From the NCBI RefSeq assembly GCF_000631985.1, contig NZ_JFYN01000006.1, positions 124,001-188,000 on the forward strand: 64,000 nt of DNA, in the 5' to 3' direction. Source of the DNA: Pseudomonas sp. RIT288. Its GTDB lineage: Bacteria; Pseudomonadota; Gammaproteobacteria; Pseudomonadales; Pseudomonadaceae. The position numbers were made by a program, and so were the translations under genes. Positions 1-8,935 of the stretch are shown here, in pieces (position 1 is the first letter of the stretch; every line of letters starts with the position of its first letter). The notes beneath the pieces were generated by a model that was given only the letters and a program-made list of their open reading frames with translations, did no database searches and was not told the DNA's origin.

Positions 1-374
1 TACTTGGCGACGTCGCCATTCAAACCGTCGAGCATCGCCCGTTCTGTATCGCTGGCCAGCAGAGTGGTGTGGTCCTTCAGGCGCTTCGACAATTCTTCAC
101 GCTGCACCTTGATGATGCCTTTGCTTGTGTCGCGTACCGCCGGCTGGGTGCTGGTGATCAGGCGCAGGGATTCGAGGCGGATGTTGGCGATGTTCGCCGC
201 CGCATCGTGAATGCTCTCGATGCTGGGCATCCATGACTCTTCGATCACCGTTGCGCTCTCACGCAGGTTTTTCATTTGGCCCAGACCGAACAGGCCGACC
301 ACTACCAGCAGGCCGGCCAATACGGCAAAACTCAAGCTGGCGCGCAAACCGATGCGCAGATTGCGGATAGACAT
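1..374 (-). CDS. Methyl-accepting chemotaxis protein, N-terminal part (cut by window edge)
   Basis: The first 124 codons of a chemoreceptor read on the minus strand from an ATG at 374 and run off the window. Residues 1-10 are a short basic cytoplasmic start, residues about 11-32 form one hydrophobic membrane helix, and the rest is a helical periplasmic segment rich in Glu, Lys and Leu. It includes the pattern ESWMPSIESI near residue 47, typical of the four-helix-bundle ligand-binding domain (4HB_MCP). HAMP and signalling domains must lie outside. The ligand cannot be predicted. The family call rests on the membrane helix plus 4HB pattern; the methylation and CheA/CheW-binding regions are not seen. 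Confidence 0.8.
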   Translation of the reverse strand, partial: MSIRNLRIGLRASLSFAVLAGLLVVVGLFGLGQMKNLRESATVIEESWMPSIESIHDAAANIANIRLESLRLITSTQPAVRDTSKGIIKVQREELSKRLKDHTTLLASDTERAMLDGLNGDVAK

Positions 375-474
375 CAATGTGCTCCTTGATCTATGAGGGA
401 GAGGTCGTCCTCGTGGGCCGAGGATCTTGTTGTGAGGTGGGTGCTGGCGGGCTATATATCAAAGTGCCACTATT

Positions 475-487
475 TTGGTAAGACCAA
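475..487. promoter_or_regulatory. Possible GntR-family (PdhR/LldR-type) operator
   Basis: The sequence TTGGTAAGACCAA is an inverted repeat with 5-bp arms and a 3-bp centre. This matches the known PdhR/LldR operator form TTGGT-N3-ACCAA used by GntR-family pyruvate and lactate regulators. It lies about 100 bases upstream of the chemoreceptor start and about 300 upstream of aceK. Which gene it controls is inference. Confidence 0.45.
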
Positions 488-635
488 TCTGTGATCTGTT
501 CAGCTGTTGCATCGGCAGGCCGAATCACGGTGGTACAACCGCGAGCCAGAGCGGCGGAGCGGCGATTGGATCCGAGCACCAGTGAATTCGCGGGCTGGCG
601 TGGTGCGGCAGGTGAGACTGAGAGGGCGGTAAATT

Positions 636-647
636 GACCGAACGGTC
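636..647. promoter_or_regulatory. Possible TetR-type palindromic operator upstream of aceK
   Basis: GACCGAACGGTC is an inverted repeat with 5-bp arms around a 2-bp centre, a form often bound by TetR-family repressors. It sits about 137 bases before the aceK start. No TetR gene is in the window, so the regulator is unknown. Confidence 0.35.
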
Positions 648-783
648 GACTCAAAAAACTTTGCTAAAAACTGTGTCGCTGTACAACCCTGTCGCGCTTT
701 TGGCAGAAATTGCACTTCTCCTGCACAGGCATCCGTGGCTAAGCTCAGGCACAGATTTCCACTTGCACGCCGAGGTCTCCTCT

Positions 784-2505
784 ATGCCGCAGCAATGGCC
801 AGCCACCGACATCGCCCGCATGATCCTCGATGGCTTTGACGATTACCGCGAGCATTTCCGGCGGATCACCGACGGTGCGCGCGAGCGCTTCGAGCAGGCG
901 CGCTGGCAGGAGACGCAGACCGCGTCGGCGGCGCGGATCAATCTCTACGAAGAAAAGGTCGGCGAAACCATCGCCCGCCTGCGCGAGCATTTCGACGACG
1001 AGACGCTGATGAATGTCGGCAGCTGGCCGCTGGTGAAAAGCGCCTACATCAGCGTCATTGACCTGCGTTTCGACGATGAACTGTCCGAGACCTGGTACAA
1101 CTCGATCTTCTGCGGGCTGTTCAGCCATGACCTGATCAGCGACGGCTGCATGTTCATCCACACCACCCGGCCGAGCCTGCGCCGCGCCCGGGCTGCGCAA
1201 ACCCGCACCTACAAGCCGCAAGGGCAGTTGTCGTCGATGCTCGCCAGCATCTTTGCCGACTACCGCTTCAGCGAGGATTACGCCGATTTGCCCGGCGACC
1301 TGCTGCGCCTCGAATCGCAACTGCGCGAGAACCTGCCGGACTGGGTGTGCAAGGATCCGGAGCTGAGCGTCGAGCTGTTTTCCTCGGTGCTGTACCGCAA
1401 CAAGGGCGCGTATCTGGTCGGGCGCATCTACACCCGCGACGAGCAGTGGCCGCTGGTGATTCCATTGCTGCACCGCGAAGGCCGCGGGATTCAGATCGAC
1501 GCGCTGATCACCGACGAAGCCGATGTGTCGATCATCTTCTCTTTCACCCGTTCGTATTTCATGGTCGATGTGCCAGTGCCGGCGGAGTTCATCGGCTTCC
1601 TGCGGCGCATCCTGCCGGGCAAGCACATCGCCGAGCTGTACACCTCGATCGGTTTCTACAAGCACGGAAAATCCGAGTTTTACCGGGCGCTGATCAATCA
1701 TCTGGCCAACACCGACGACCAGTTCATCATGGCCCCCGGCGTGCGCGGCATGGTCATGAGTGTGTTTACCCTGCCGGGCTTCAACACCGTATTCAAGATC
1801 ATCAAGGATCGTTTCTCGCCGTCGAAAAACGTCGACCGGGCGACGGTGATCGAAAAATATCGTCTGGTGAAAAGCGTCGACCGGGTCGGGCGCATGGCCG
1901 ATACCCAGGAGTTTGCCGACTTCCGTTTTCCGCTGAGCAAGTTCGATCCGGCGTGCCTGGAAGAACTGCTGGAAGTCGCGCCGTCGACGGTCTCGGTCGA
2001 AGGCGACACGGTGCTGATCCGCCACTGCTGGACCGAGCGCCGGATGACCCCGCTCAACCTCTACCTGGAAAACGCCAATGAAGCGCAGGTGCGCGAGGCA
2101 TTGGAGGATTACGGCCTGGCGATCAAACAACTGGCGGCGGCCAACATCTTTCCCGGCGACATGTTGCTGAAGAACTTCGGTGTTACCCGGCACGGGCGGG
2201 TGGTGTTCTACGACTACGACGAGATCTGTTTCCTGACCGAAGCCAACTTCCGCCACATCCCCGCGCCGCGCACCCCCGAGGACGAAATGGCGTCCGAGCC
2301 GTGGTACTCGATCGGGCCGCTGGATGTGTTCCCGGAAGAGTTTCCACCGTTCCTGTTCGCCGATGCCGGGCAGCGCAAACTGTTCGATCAACTGCATGGC
2401 GAACTGTACAACGCCGATTACTGGAAGGGCCTGCAGGAGGCGATCCGCGCCGGCAAAGTCATCGACGTCTTCCCCTACCGCCGCAAAGGCCTCGATAACG
2501 AATAA
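784..2505 (+). CDS. aceK: Isocitrate dehydrogenase kinase/phosphatase
   Basis: A 573-residue cytoplasmic bifunctional enzyme that phosphorylates and dephosphorylates isocitrate dehydrogenase, switching carbon flow between the TCA cycle and the glyoxylate bypass. The AceK nucleotide-binding segment [16 protein letters not shown] begins at residue 317. The kinase lysine is K338 in FKIIKD, and acidic catalytic residues are D459 (FPGDMLLKN) and D477 (FYDYDE), aligning with E. coli K336, D457 and D475 by memory. The start was set at the ATG at 784 ([12 protein letters not shown]), which gives the usual family length; the frame stays open upstream to 634. It stands alone, not with aceA/aceB as in enterobacteria. 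A REPIN follows the stop. Confidence 0.95.
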   Translation: MPQQWPATDIARMILDGFDDYREHFRRITDGARERFEQARWQETQTASAARINLYEEKVGETIARLREHFDDETLMNVGSWPLVKSAYISVIDLRFDDELSETWYNSIFCGLFSHDLISDGCMFIHTTRPSLRRARAAQTRTYKPQGQLSSMLASIFADYRFSEDYADLPGDLLRLESQLRENLPDWVCKDPELSVELFSSVLYRNKGAYLVGRIYTRDEQWPLVIPLLHREGRGIQIDALITDEADVSIIFSFTRSYFMVDVPVPAEFIGFLRRILPGKHIAELYTSIGFYKHGKSEFYRALINHLANTDDQFIMAPGVRGMVMSVFTLPGFNTVFKIIKDRFSPSKNVDRATVIEKYRLVKSVDRVGRMADTQEFADFRFPLSKFDPACLEELLEVAPSTVSVEGDTVLIRHCWTERRMTPLNLYLENANEAQVREALEDYGLAIKQLAAANIFPGDMLLKNFGVTRHGRVVFYDYDEICFLTEANFRHIPAPRTPEDEMASEPWYSIGPLDVFPEEFPPFLFADAGQRKLFDQLHGELYNADYWKGLQEAIRAGKVIDVFPYRRKGLDNE

Positions 2506-2522
2506 CCCGTTGTCACCTCAAC

Positions 2523-2612
2523 CCTGTAGGAGCTGCCGCAGGCTGCGATCTTTTGACTTTGATTCCTCAAAAACAACATCAAAAGATCGCAGCCTGCGGC
2601 AGCTCCTACAGG
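2523..2612. repeat. REPIN, family A
   Basis: Two inverted REP arms (GTAGGAGCTGCCGCAGGCTG and its complement) flank a short loop containing GATCTTTTG and its complement. It lies between aceK and hrpA. Confidence 0.9.
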
Positions 2613-2686
2613 GGAAGCAGGTCAATCGAGGGCAAATCTGCGACAATCGGCCCCCTGCATAAACAGACGACCGAATTGCGTACCCG

Positions 2687-5600
2687 ATGACCGACGAATC
2701 GCCCTCCATCGACAAACTGCTGAAAAACCTCGATCACGCCATGCTCGCCGACCGTCACCGGCTGCGGCGGCAGTTGCTTGAGCTGCGCAAAAAACCTGAC
2801 GAGGCCAAGCTGGTCCAGTGGGTGGCGCGCATGCAGGCGTCCTGTGATCAGGTGCTGGCGCGCCGTGCCAGCCTGCCGGTGATTCGTTACGACGACAGCC
2901 TGCCAATTGCCGCCAAGCGTGACGAAATCAAGGCAGCACTGGAGAAGCATCAGGTCCTGATCATCGCTGGCGAAACCGGCTCGGGTAAAACCACCCAGTT
3001 GCCGAAAATCTGCCTGGAAATCGGTCGCGGCCAGCATGGCTTGATCGGCCACACCCAGCCGCGCCGAATCGCTGCGCGCAGTGTCGCCAGCCGGGTGGCC
3101 GAAGAACTCGGCACGCCGCTCGGTTCGCTGGTCGGCTATCAGGTGCGCTTCGAGGATCAAAGCGATTCCAACACCCTGATCAAACTGATGACCGACGGCA
3201 TCCTGCTGGCGGAAACCCAGAACGACCGCTATCTGGAACGCTACGACACGATCATCGTCGACGAAGCCCACGAACGCAGCCTGAACATCGACTTCCTGCT
3301 CGGTTACCTGAAAACCCTGCTGCCGCGTCGTCCGGATCTGAAAGTCATCATTACTTCGGCGACCATCGATCTGGAGCGCTTCTCCAAACATTTCGATGAT
3401 GCGCCGATCGTCGAGGTGTCCGGTCGCACCTTCCCGGTGGACACCTGGTATCGCCCGCTGACCCTGGAACAGGACGAAGAGGGCAACCGTGTCGAAGACG
3501 ACCTGACCGTGGATCAGGCGATCCTCGCCACCCTCGACGAAATTGCCGCCTACGAACGCAGCGAACGCCGCAGTCCCGGCGATGTGCTGGTGTTCCTGCC
3601 CGGCGAGCGCGAGATTCGCGACGCTGCCGACATGCTGCGCAAGGCTCAGCTCAAACACACGGAAATCCTGCCGCTGTACGCGCGCCTGTCGCCAGCCGAG
3701 CAGCAACGGATTTTCCAGTCGCATCCGGGGCGTCGTGTGGTGCTGGCGACCAACGTTGCCGAGACCTCGCTGACCGTGCCGGGCATCCGTTACGTGATCG
3801 ACAGCGGCACCGCGCGCATCAGTCGCTACAGCTATCGCGCCAAGGTTCAGCGCCTGCCGATCGAAGCGATTTCCCAGGCCAGCGCCAATCAGCGCAAAGG
3901 TCGCTGCGGCCGGGTCGAGCCGGGGATCTGCGTGCGCCTGTACAGCGAGGAAGATTTCCTCGGTCGCCCGGAATTCACCGATCCGGAAATTCTGCGCACC
4001 AACCTTGCCGCCGTTATCTTGCAGATGCTGCACCTGCGCCTCGGCGAGATCACCGCGTTCCCGTTCATCGAGCCGCCGGACGGCAAGGCGATCAGCGACG
4101 GTTTCAACCTGCTGCAAGAACTCTCGGCGGTGGATCGCAACAGTCAGCTGACCCCGCTCGGCCGCCAGTTGGCACGCCTGCCGGTAGACCCGCGCATGGG
4201 CCGCATGCTGCTCGAAGCAGCCAGGCTCGGCAGCCTGCAAGAGGTGCTGATCGTCGCCAGCGCGATGTCGATTCAGGATCCCCGCGAGCGCCCGCCGGAG
4301 CGTCAGCAAGCAGCCGATCAGGCCCATGCACAATGGAAAGACAGCGATTCGGACTTCGCCGGGCTGGTCAATCTGTGGCGCGGCTTTGAAGAACAGCGCC
4401 AGGCACTGACCGCCAGCCCGCTGCGCAACTGGTGCCGGAAAAATTTCCTGAATTATCTGCGTCTGCGCGAGTGGCGTGATTCCCATCGCCAGTTGAGCCT
4501 GATCTGCCGCGACATGCAGCTGAGCCTCAACAAGGAACCGGCGGATTATCCGAAACTGCACAAAGCGGTGCTGGTCGGCCTGCTCAGCCAGATCGGCCAG
4601 AAAACCGAGGACGGCGATTACCTCGGCGCCCGCCAGCGGCGCTTCTGGATTCATCCGTCGTCGGGCATCGGCAAGAAACGTCCGCAGTGGCTGATGACCG
4701 CCGAACTGGTGGAAACCACCAAGCTTTACGCGCGCATGGTCGCCAAGATCGATGCCGACTGGATCGAGCCGCTGGCCGGGCACCTGATCAAGAAAAACCA
4801 TTTCGAACCGCACTGGGAGAAGAAGCGCGGCCAGGTCGTGGCCTACGAGCAGATCACCCTGTTCGGGCTGATCGTGGTCGGTCGCCGTCCGGTGCATTAC
4901 GGCCCGGTGGATCCGGTGGTTTCGCGTGAGCTGTTTATCCGTGAAGGGCTGGTGCGTGGCGAGATTCAGTCGAAAGCCAAGTGCCTGACCGCCAACAAGC
5001 AGTTGCTCGAACAGCTCGACGAACTGGAAGCCAAGGCCCGGCGTCGCGACATCCTTGCCGACGAAGAAACCCTGTACGCGTTCTACGATGCGCGCTTGCC
5101 GGCGGAGATTCATCAGACCGCGACGTTCGACAGCTGGTATCGGGTCAACAGCCAGAAAGACCCGCAATTGCTGATCATGCGCGAAGAAGATGTGCTGGCC
5201 CGCGAGGCCAGTGAAGTCACCGCGCGCGACTACCCGGACACGCTGCACATCGGCGATCTGGAACTGGCGCTAAGTTATCACTTTGAACCCAATCACCCGC
5301 GCGACGGCGTGACCCTGCGGGTGCCGGCACCGCTGCTGCCGATGCTGCCGCCGGAGCGTCTGGAATGGCTGGTGCCGGGGCTGATCGAGGCCAAGTGCAT
5401 TGCGCTGGTGCGCAACCTGCCAAAGGCCCTGCGCAAGAACTTCGTGCCGGTGCCGGACTTCATCAAGGCGGCGTTGCAGCGCATGACCTTCGCTGAAGGT
5501 TCGTTGCCACAATCGCTGGGTCGCGAACTGCTGCGCATGACCGGCGCCCGCGTCAGCGATGAGGCTTGGGCGGAAGCGGCGCAGCAGGTCGAAAGCCATC

Positions 5601-6598
5601 TGCGGATGAACCTGGAAATCGTCGACGGCCAGGGCAAATTCCTCGGCGAGGGCCGCGATCTGGCCGAGCTGACCGCGCGTTTTGCCGAAGCCAGCCAAGC
5701 GGCATTGGCCGTGCCGCAGAGTGCGAAAAGTCAGCAGCCGGTGGAGGCCAAGGTCTTCGCCCCGGTGGCGGAAAAGACGCAGCAGAAGATTGCCGGGTTG
5801 TCGATGACGGTCTATCCGGCGCTGGTGGAAGAGGGCGGCACGGTCAAGGAAGGGCGGTTTTCGACCCCGGCCGAAGCCGAGTTCCAGCATCGTCGCGCCT
5901 TGCAGCGGCTGCTGCTGCAGCAACTGGCGGAGCCGGCGAAGTTCCTGCGCAGCAAACTGCCGGGTATCACCGAGCTGGGCCTGCTCTATCGCGAACTGGG
6001 CCGAGTGGATGCGCTGGTCGAAGACATTCTGCTGGCCAGTCTCGACAGCTGCATTCTGGAAGGCGAAGACCCGTTGCCGCGTGACGGCGCCGGGCTGGCG
6101 GCATTGGCCGAACGCAAACGGGGCAGTTGGACCGAACACGCCGAACGTGTGGCGCGGCTGACGCTGGAAATTCTCAAGCTGTGGCACGGCCTGCAAAAAC
6201 GCTTCAAGGGCAAGATCGATCTGGCTCAGGCTGTGGCGCTTAACGACATCAAGCAGCAGATCAGCAATCTGGTGTATCCGGGTTTCGTCCGGGAAACACC
6301 GATGCAATGGCTCAAGGAATTGCCGCGTTATCTGAAGGCGGTCGAGCAGCGTTTCGAGAAACTCGGTGCGCAAGTGCAGAAGGATCGGGTCTGGAGCGGT
6401 GAACTGGCCAGCCTCTGGGCGCAATACCAGACCCGCGCCGCCAAGCATGCCCAGGAAGGCAAACGCGATCCGCAGCTTGAACTGTACCGCTGGTGGCTGG
6501 AGGAATACCGAGTGTCGCTGTTCGCCCAGCAGTTGGGGACGAAAGCACCGATCTCGGACAAGCGGCTGAGCAAGCAGTGGAGTCAGGTCGAGGCCTGA
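2687..6598 (+). CDS. hrpA: ATP-dependent RNA helicase HrpA (DEAH box)
   Basis: A 1303-residue DEAH-box helicase, the usual HrpA length. Family members unwind or remodel RNA; E. coli HrpA acts in mRNA processing and rescue of stalled ribosomes. Walker A GETGSGKT is at about 95-102, DEAH at 192-195, the SAT motif near 222-225, and motif VI (QRKGRCGR) near 401-408. Helicase-associated and OB-fold domains follow, then the long HrpA-specific C-terminal region (DUF3418) from about residue 690. The ATG at 2687 has only a weak ribosome site, but the protein aligns with the family from here. It is monocistronic, bounded by REP elements on both sides. Confidence 0.95.
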   Translation: MTDESPSIDKLLKNLDHAMLADRHRLRRQLLELRKKPDEAKLVQWVARMQASCDQVLARRASLPVIRYDDSLPIAAKRDEIKAALEKHQVLIIAGETGSGKTTQLPKICLEIGRGQHGLIGHTQPRRIAARSVASRVAEELGTPLGSLVGYQVRFEDQSDSNTLIKLMTDGILLAETQNDRYLERYDTIIVDEAHERSLNIDFLLGYLKTLLPRRPDLKVIITSATIDLERFSKHFDDAPIVEVSGRTFPVDTWYRPLTLEQDEEGNRVEDDLTVDQAILATLDEIAAYERSERRSPGDVLVFLPGEREIRDAADMLRKAQLKHTEILPLYARLSPAEQQRIFQSHPGRRVVLATNVAETSLTVPGIRYVIDSGTARISRYSYRAKVQRLPIEAISQASANQRKGRCGRVEPGICVRLYSEEDFLGRPEFTDPEILRTNLAAVILQMLHLRLGEITAFPFIEPPDGKAISDGFNLLQELSAVDRNSQLTPLGRQLARLPVDPRMGRMLLEAARLGSLQEVLIVASAMSIQDPRERPPERQQAADQAHAQWKDSDSDFAGLVNLWRGFEEQRQALTASPLRNWCRKNFLNYLRLREWRDSHRQLSLICRDMQLSLNKEPADYPKLHKAVLVGLLSQIGQKTEDGDYLGARQRRFWIHPSSGIGKKRPQWLMTAELVETTKLYARMVAKIDADWIEPLAGHLIKKNHFEPHWEKKRGQVVAYEQITLFGLIVVGRRPVHYGPVDPVVSRELFIREGLVRGEIQSKAKCLTANKQLLEQLDELEAKARRRDILADEETLYAFYDARLPAEIHQTATFDSWYRVNSQKDPQLLIMREEDVLAREASEVTARDYPDTLHIGDLELALSYHFEPNHPRDGVTLRVPAPLLPMLPPERLEWLVPGLIEAKCIALVRNLPKALRKNFVPVPDFIKAALQRMTFAEGSLPQSLGRELLRMTGARVSDEAWAEAAQQVESHLRMNLEIVDGQGKFLGEGRDLAELTARFAEASQAALAVPQSAKSQQPVEAKVFAPVAEKTQQKIAGLSMTVYPALVEEGGTVKEGRFSTPAEAEFQHRRALQRLLLQQLAEPAKFLRSKLPGITELGLLYRELGRVDALVEDILLASLDSCILEGEDPLPRDGAGLAALAERKRGSWTEHAERVARLTLEILKLWHGLQKRFKGKIDLAQAVALNDIKQQISNLVYPGFVRETPMQWLKELPRYLKAVEQRFEKLGAQVQKDRVWSGELASLWAQYQTRAAKHAQEGKRDPQLELYRWWLEEYRVSLFAQQLGTKAPISDKRLSKQWSQVEA

Positions 6599-6618
6599 TC
6601 CCAAACCCTGCATCGCCC

Positions 6619-6646
6619 CTGTAGGAGCCTGCGGCAGCTCCTACAG
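6619..6646. repeat. Minimal REP palindrome, family A
   Basis: A collapsed element: CTGTAGGAGC and GCTCCTACAG arms surround only CTGCGGCA. It lies 20 bases after hrpA and could form a stable 3' hairpin for its transcript, though no T-run follows. Confidence 0.75.
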
Positions 6647-6684
6647 TGATTGGGTTCGGCATGAGAAAGGGGCCAAAACCTCGG

Positions 6685-6712
6685 GTTTATGGCAAACTTC
6701 GCGACCATAAAC
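6685..6712. promoter_or_regulatory. Inverted repeat, candidate operator of the FabH-like gene
   Basis: GTTTATGG at 6685-6692 and CCATAAAC at 6705-6712 form a perfect 8-bp inverted repeat with a 12-base spacer, about 150 bases before the FabH-like start. The form suits a dimeric repressor site or an RNA hairpin. Confidence 0.4.
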
Positions 6713-6720
6713 GCCGTTTT

Positions 6721-6749
6721 CGTGACCCAGAGCCTTCGGCTGGGTCACG
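6721..6749 (+). promoter_or_regulatory. Perfect 10-bp hairpin in the FabH-like leader
   Basis: CGTGACCCAG and CTGGGTCACG pair perfectly around the loop AGCCTTCGG. No U-run follows, so it is unlikely to be a simple terminator. It sits 110 bases before the ATG and may be a leader structure or protein-binding site. Confidence 0.4.
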
Positions 6750-6859
6750 TGGCGGAATAAAGCGATGCCAGGTCAGCGTCCCGCGGACGGGAATAGACCC
6801 TTTGTGTGTTGGTACGTCGGTGCCAGCGCTTTCTGCCTGAACAGATTAGAGAAACGACC

Positions 6860-7981
6860 ATGCATAACGTCGTCATCAGCGGCACCGGCCTGTACACCCC
6901 GGCCAACAGCATCTCCAACGAAGAGCTGGTGCAGTCTTTCAATACCTATGTTGCGCAATTCAACGCCGACAACGCCGACGCCATCGCCAGCGGTGAAGTC
7001 CAGGCGCTGACCGAATCGAGTGCTGCATTCATCGAAAAAGCCTCGGGCATCAAGAGCCGCTTTGTCATGGACAAGGACGGCATCCTCGATCCTGCGCGCA
7101 TGGCCCCGCGCCTCCCGGAGCGCTCCAACGACGAATGGTCGGTCCTCTGCCAGATGGCCATCGGCGCCGCCGAACAGGCCCTGCAACGTGCCGGCAAGAC
7201 AGCCGCCGACATCGACGGCGTGATCGTTGCCTGCTCCAACCTGCAGCGTGCCTACCCGGCCATCGCCATCGAGGTCCAGGAAGCGCTGGGCATTCAGGGC
7301 TTCGGTTTCGACATGAACGTGGCCTGCTCTTCGGCGACTTTCGGCATTCAGGCCGCCGCCAACAGCGTGCAACTGGGCCAGGCCCGGGCGATCCTGATGG
7401 TCAACCCGGAAGTCTGCACCGGTCACCTGAACTTCCGCGACCGTGACAGCCACTTCATCTTCGGTGACGCGGCGACGGCAGTGATCATCGAGCGCGCTGA
7501 CCTGGCGACGTCCAAGTATCAGTTCGACGTGGTCAGCACCAAACTGCTGACCAAGTTCTCCAACAACATCCGCAACAACTTCGGCTTCCTCAACCGTGCC
7601 GCGGAAGAGGGCATCGGTGCCCGCGACAAGCTGTTCGTGCAGGAAGGCCGCAAGGTGTTCAAGGACGTCTGCCCGATGGTTGCCGAGCTGATCGGCGAGC
7701 ACCTGGAGGAGAACAAGCTCAACGTCGGCGACGTCAAGCGCTTCTGGCTGCACCAGGCCAACCTGAGCATGAACCACCTGATCGTGCGCAAGCTGCTGGG
7801 CCGTGAAGCCACTGAAGAAGAGGCGCCGGTGATTCTCGATACCTACGCCAACACCAGCTCTGCCGGCTCGGTGATTGCGTTCCATAAATACCAGGACGAT
7901 CTGGCCAGCGGTTCGCTGGCGGTATTGAGCTCGTTCGGCGCCGGTTACTCGATCGGTAGCGTGATTCTGCGCAAGCGCTGA
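6860..7981 (+). CDS. Beta-ketoacyl-ACP synthase III (FabH-like condensing enzyme)
   Basis: A 373-residue thiolase-fold condensing enzyme. The catalytic triad is visible as C156 (NVACSSATFG), H298 (FWLHQANLS) and N331 (TYANTSSAGS). It is longer than canonical FabH (about 320 residues), mainly through an N-terminal insert near residues 20-55. From memory it resembles P. aeruginosa PA3286, reported to condense octanoyl-CoA with malonyl-ACP and so feed beta-oxidation products into fatty acid synthesis. The ATG at 6860 was chosen because homology begins with MHNVVISGTGLYTP; the open frame extends to 6806 without support. An ECF sigma/anti-sigma pair follows after a REPIN, the same order I recall in P. 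aeruginosa. Substrate assignment is inference. Confidence 0.88.
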   Translation: MHNVVISGTGLYTPANSISNEELVQSFNTYVAQFNADNADAIASGEVQALTESSAAFIEKASGIKSRFVMDKDGILDPARMAPRLPERSNDEWSVLCQMAIGAAEQALQRAGKTAADIDGVIVACSNLQRAYPAIAIEVQEALGIQGFGFDMNVACSSATFGIQAAANSVQLGQARAILMVNPEVCTGHLNFRDRDSHFIFGDAATAVIIERADLATSKYQFDVVSTKLLTKFSNNIRNNFGFLNRAAEEGIGARDKLFVQEGRKVFKDVCPMVAELIGEHLEENKLNVGDVKRFWLHQANLSMNHLIVRKLLGREATEEEAPVILDTYANTSSAGSVIAFHKYQDDLASGSLAVLSSFGAGYSIGSVILRKR

Positions 7982-7990
7982 GTGCGCCTG

Positions 7991-8059
7991 AAAAGATCGC
8001 AGCCTGCGGCAGCTCCTACACTGATCTCTGTAGGAGCTGCCGCAGGCTGCGATCTTTTG
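7991..8059. repeat. REPIN, family A
   Basis: Two inverted arms with a short spacer (CTGATCT) between the outer ends, arranged tail to tail. It separates the FabH-like gene from the ECF sigma gene. Confidence 0.9.
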
Positions 8060-8087
8060 CTTTCGACCATCTGAAAACGAGGCGTGC

Positions 8088-8702
8088 ATGGCCGCAACGA
8101 ACGACCCCCAACTGCTCGAACGCCTGCTCGCGGGTGAGCAAAAGGCTTTCAAGGAACTGGTGAGCACCTATCAGAGCGCGATGCGCGCGGTGGCTTACGC
8201 GATTGTCGGCCAGCGCCATGTCGAAGAAGTGGTGCAGGACGCCTGGCTCTCCGTGGTGCGCCATATCGGTAGCTTCGAGGGACGTTCCAGTCTCAAGACC
8301 TGGCTGCTGACCATCACCGCCAATTCGGCCAAGAGCCGCTACAAACAAAACCGCCGCGAAGTATTGATGGATGATCTGCCGTCACCCCACGGCACCATCG
8401 ACGATGATCGCTTTTCTCCCGGTGACGGTCATTGGCTGGTGGCGCCGTTCGCCTGGCATCAGGACACGCCGGAAGCCTTGCTCACCGAAAGCGAATTGCG
8501 TGATTGCCTGGAGCACACCTTGCTCAGCCTGTCGGAACTGCAAAGCAGCGTGTTGCTGCTGCGTGAGCGTCAGGGTCTGGAGCTGGAAGAGATCTGTAAT
8601 CTTCTGGAGATCTCGCTCTCCAATGTCCGTGTTCTGCTGCATCGGGCGCGGCTGAAAGTCTTCGCCACGGTGGAGCATTTTGAGGAGACTGGCGAATGCT
8701 GA
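8088..8702 (+). CDS. ECF-type RNA polymerase sigma factor
   Basis: A 204-residue sigma-70 family protein of the extracytoplasmic-function class. Region 2 spans about residues 25-90 (AYAIVGQRHVEEVVQDAWLS, with the typical acidic VQDAWL helix). Region 4 spans about 140-195 and contains the helix-turn-helix LEEICNLLEISLSNVRVLLH. It should direct RNA polymerase to a small regulon when released from its anti-sigma factor. The next gene overlaps it by 7 bases (ATGCTGA), strongly suggesting a co-translated sigma/anti-sigma pair. The inducing signal is not evident; the upstream FabH-like gene is a possible target or functional partner. Confidence 0.93.
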   Translation: MAATNDPQLLERLLAGEQKAFKELVSTYQSAMRAVAYAIVGQRHVEEVVQDAWLSVVRHIGSFEGRSSLKTWLLTITANSAKSRYKQNRREVLMDDLPSPHGTIDDDRFSPGDGHWLVAPFAWHQDTPEALLTESELRDCLEHTLLSLSELQSSVLLLRERQGLELEEICNLLEISLSNVRVLLHRARLKVFATVEHFEETGEC

Positions 8703-8935
8703 CCTGCAAGGAACAAGTGGCACGCTCCAGCGATTATCTCGATGGCCAGTTGAGCTTTCGCGAAAAACTGATGGTGCGCCATCACCTGATGTTCTGCCCG
8801 AACTGTCGGCGCTTCATTCGTCAGATGCGTTTGATGCAGGCCACCCTGAAGGCGATGCCGGAGAAACCACAAGAGGGTGCAGATGCGCTGGCCGAACGCC
8901 TGGCCGAGCAACGCCGCAAAGACAATTCCCTGTAG
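8696..8935 (+). CDS. Zinc-finger anti-sigma factor (zf-HC2 type), soluble
   Basis: A 79-residue protein starting with ATG at 8696 inside the end of the sigma gene. C4 and the HxxxCxxC set H30-C34-C37 (HHLMFCPNC) form the ZAS zinc-binding signature of anti-sigma factors that bind sigma regions 2 and 4. There is no membrane helix, so the protein is cytoplasmic and may sense redox state, metals or a small ligand. The stop codon TAG at 8933-8935 lies within the first arm of a REPIN, so the last codons (Leu, stop) come from the repeat. The role is inferred from motif and overlap. Confidence 0.85.
   Translation: MLTCKEQVARSSDYLDGQLSFREKLMVRHHLMFCPNCRRFIRQMRLMQATLKAMPEKPQEGADALAERLAEQRRKDNSL

Larger units (their letters stand above)
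375..783. other. Divergent intergenic region, chemoreceptor / aceK
   Basis: About 409 bases without a convincing gene. It holds the promoters of the leftward chemoreceptor and rightward aceK. Two operator-like palindromes are visible, at 475-487 and 636-647, listed separately. An open frame continuous with aceK begins at 634, but it lacks a good ribosome site and is longer than the family norm, so it is treated as leader sequence. Confidence 0.6.

Noticed and set aside
455..475. Possible sigma-54 promoter for the chemoreceptor (TGGCAC on the minus strand)
   Set aside because: The -12 half (TTGCA/T) is missing at the required spacing.
634..783. N-terminal 50-codon extension of AceK
   Set aside because: Exceeds the family length, no ribosome site, and begins within a palindrome likely to be regulatory.
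745..2397. 550-codon antisense frame across aceK
   Set aside because: Shadow of aceK; no ribosome site or recognisable domain.
2606..5248. 880-codon antisense frame across hrpA
   Set aside because: Shadow of a well-supported helicase gene; rich in His, Gln and Arg as expected for antisense of high-GC genes.
6646..6840. 64-codon ORF before the FabH-like gene
   Set aside because: Overlaps two inverted repeats, lacks a ribosome site and has no recognisable sequence.
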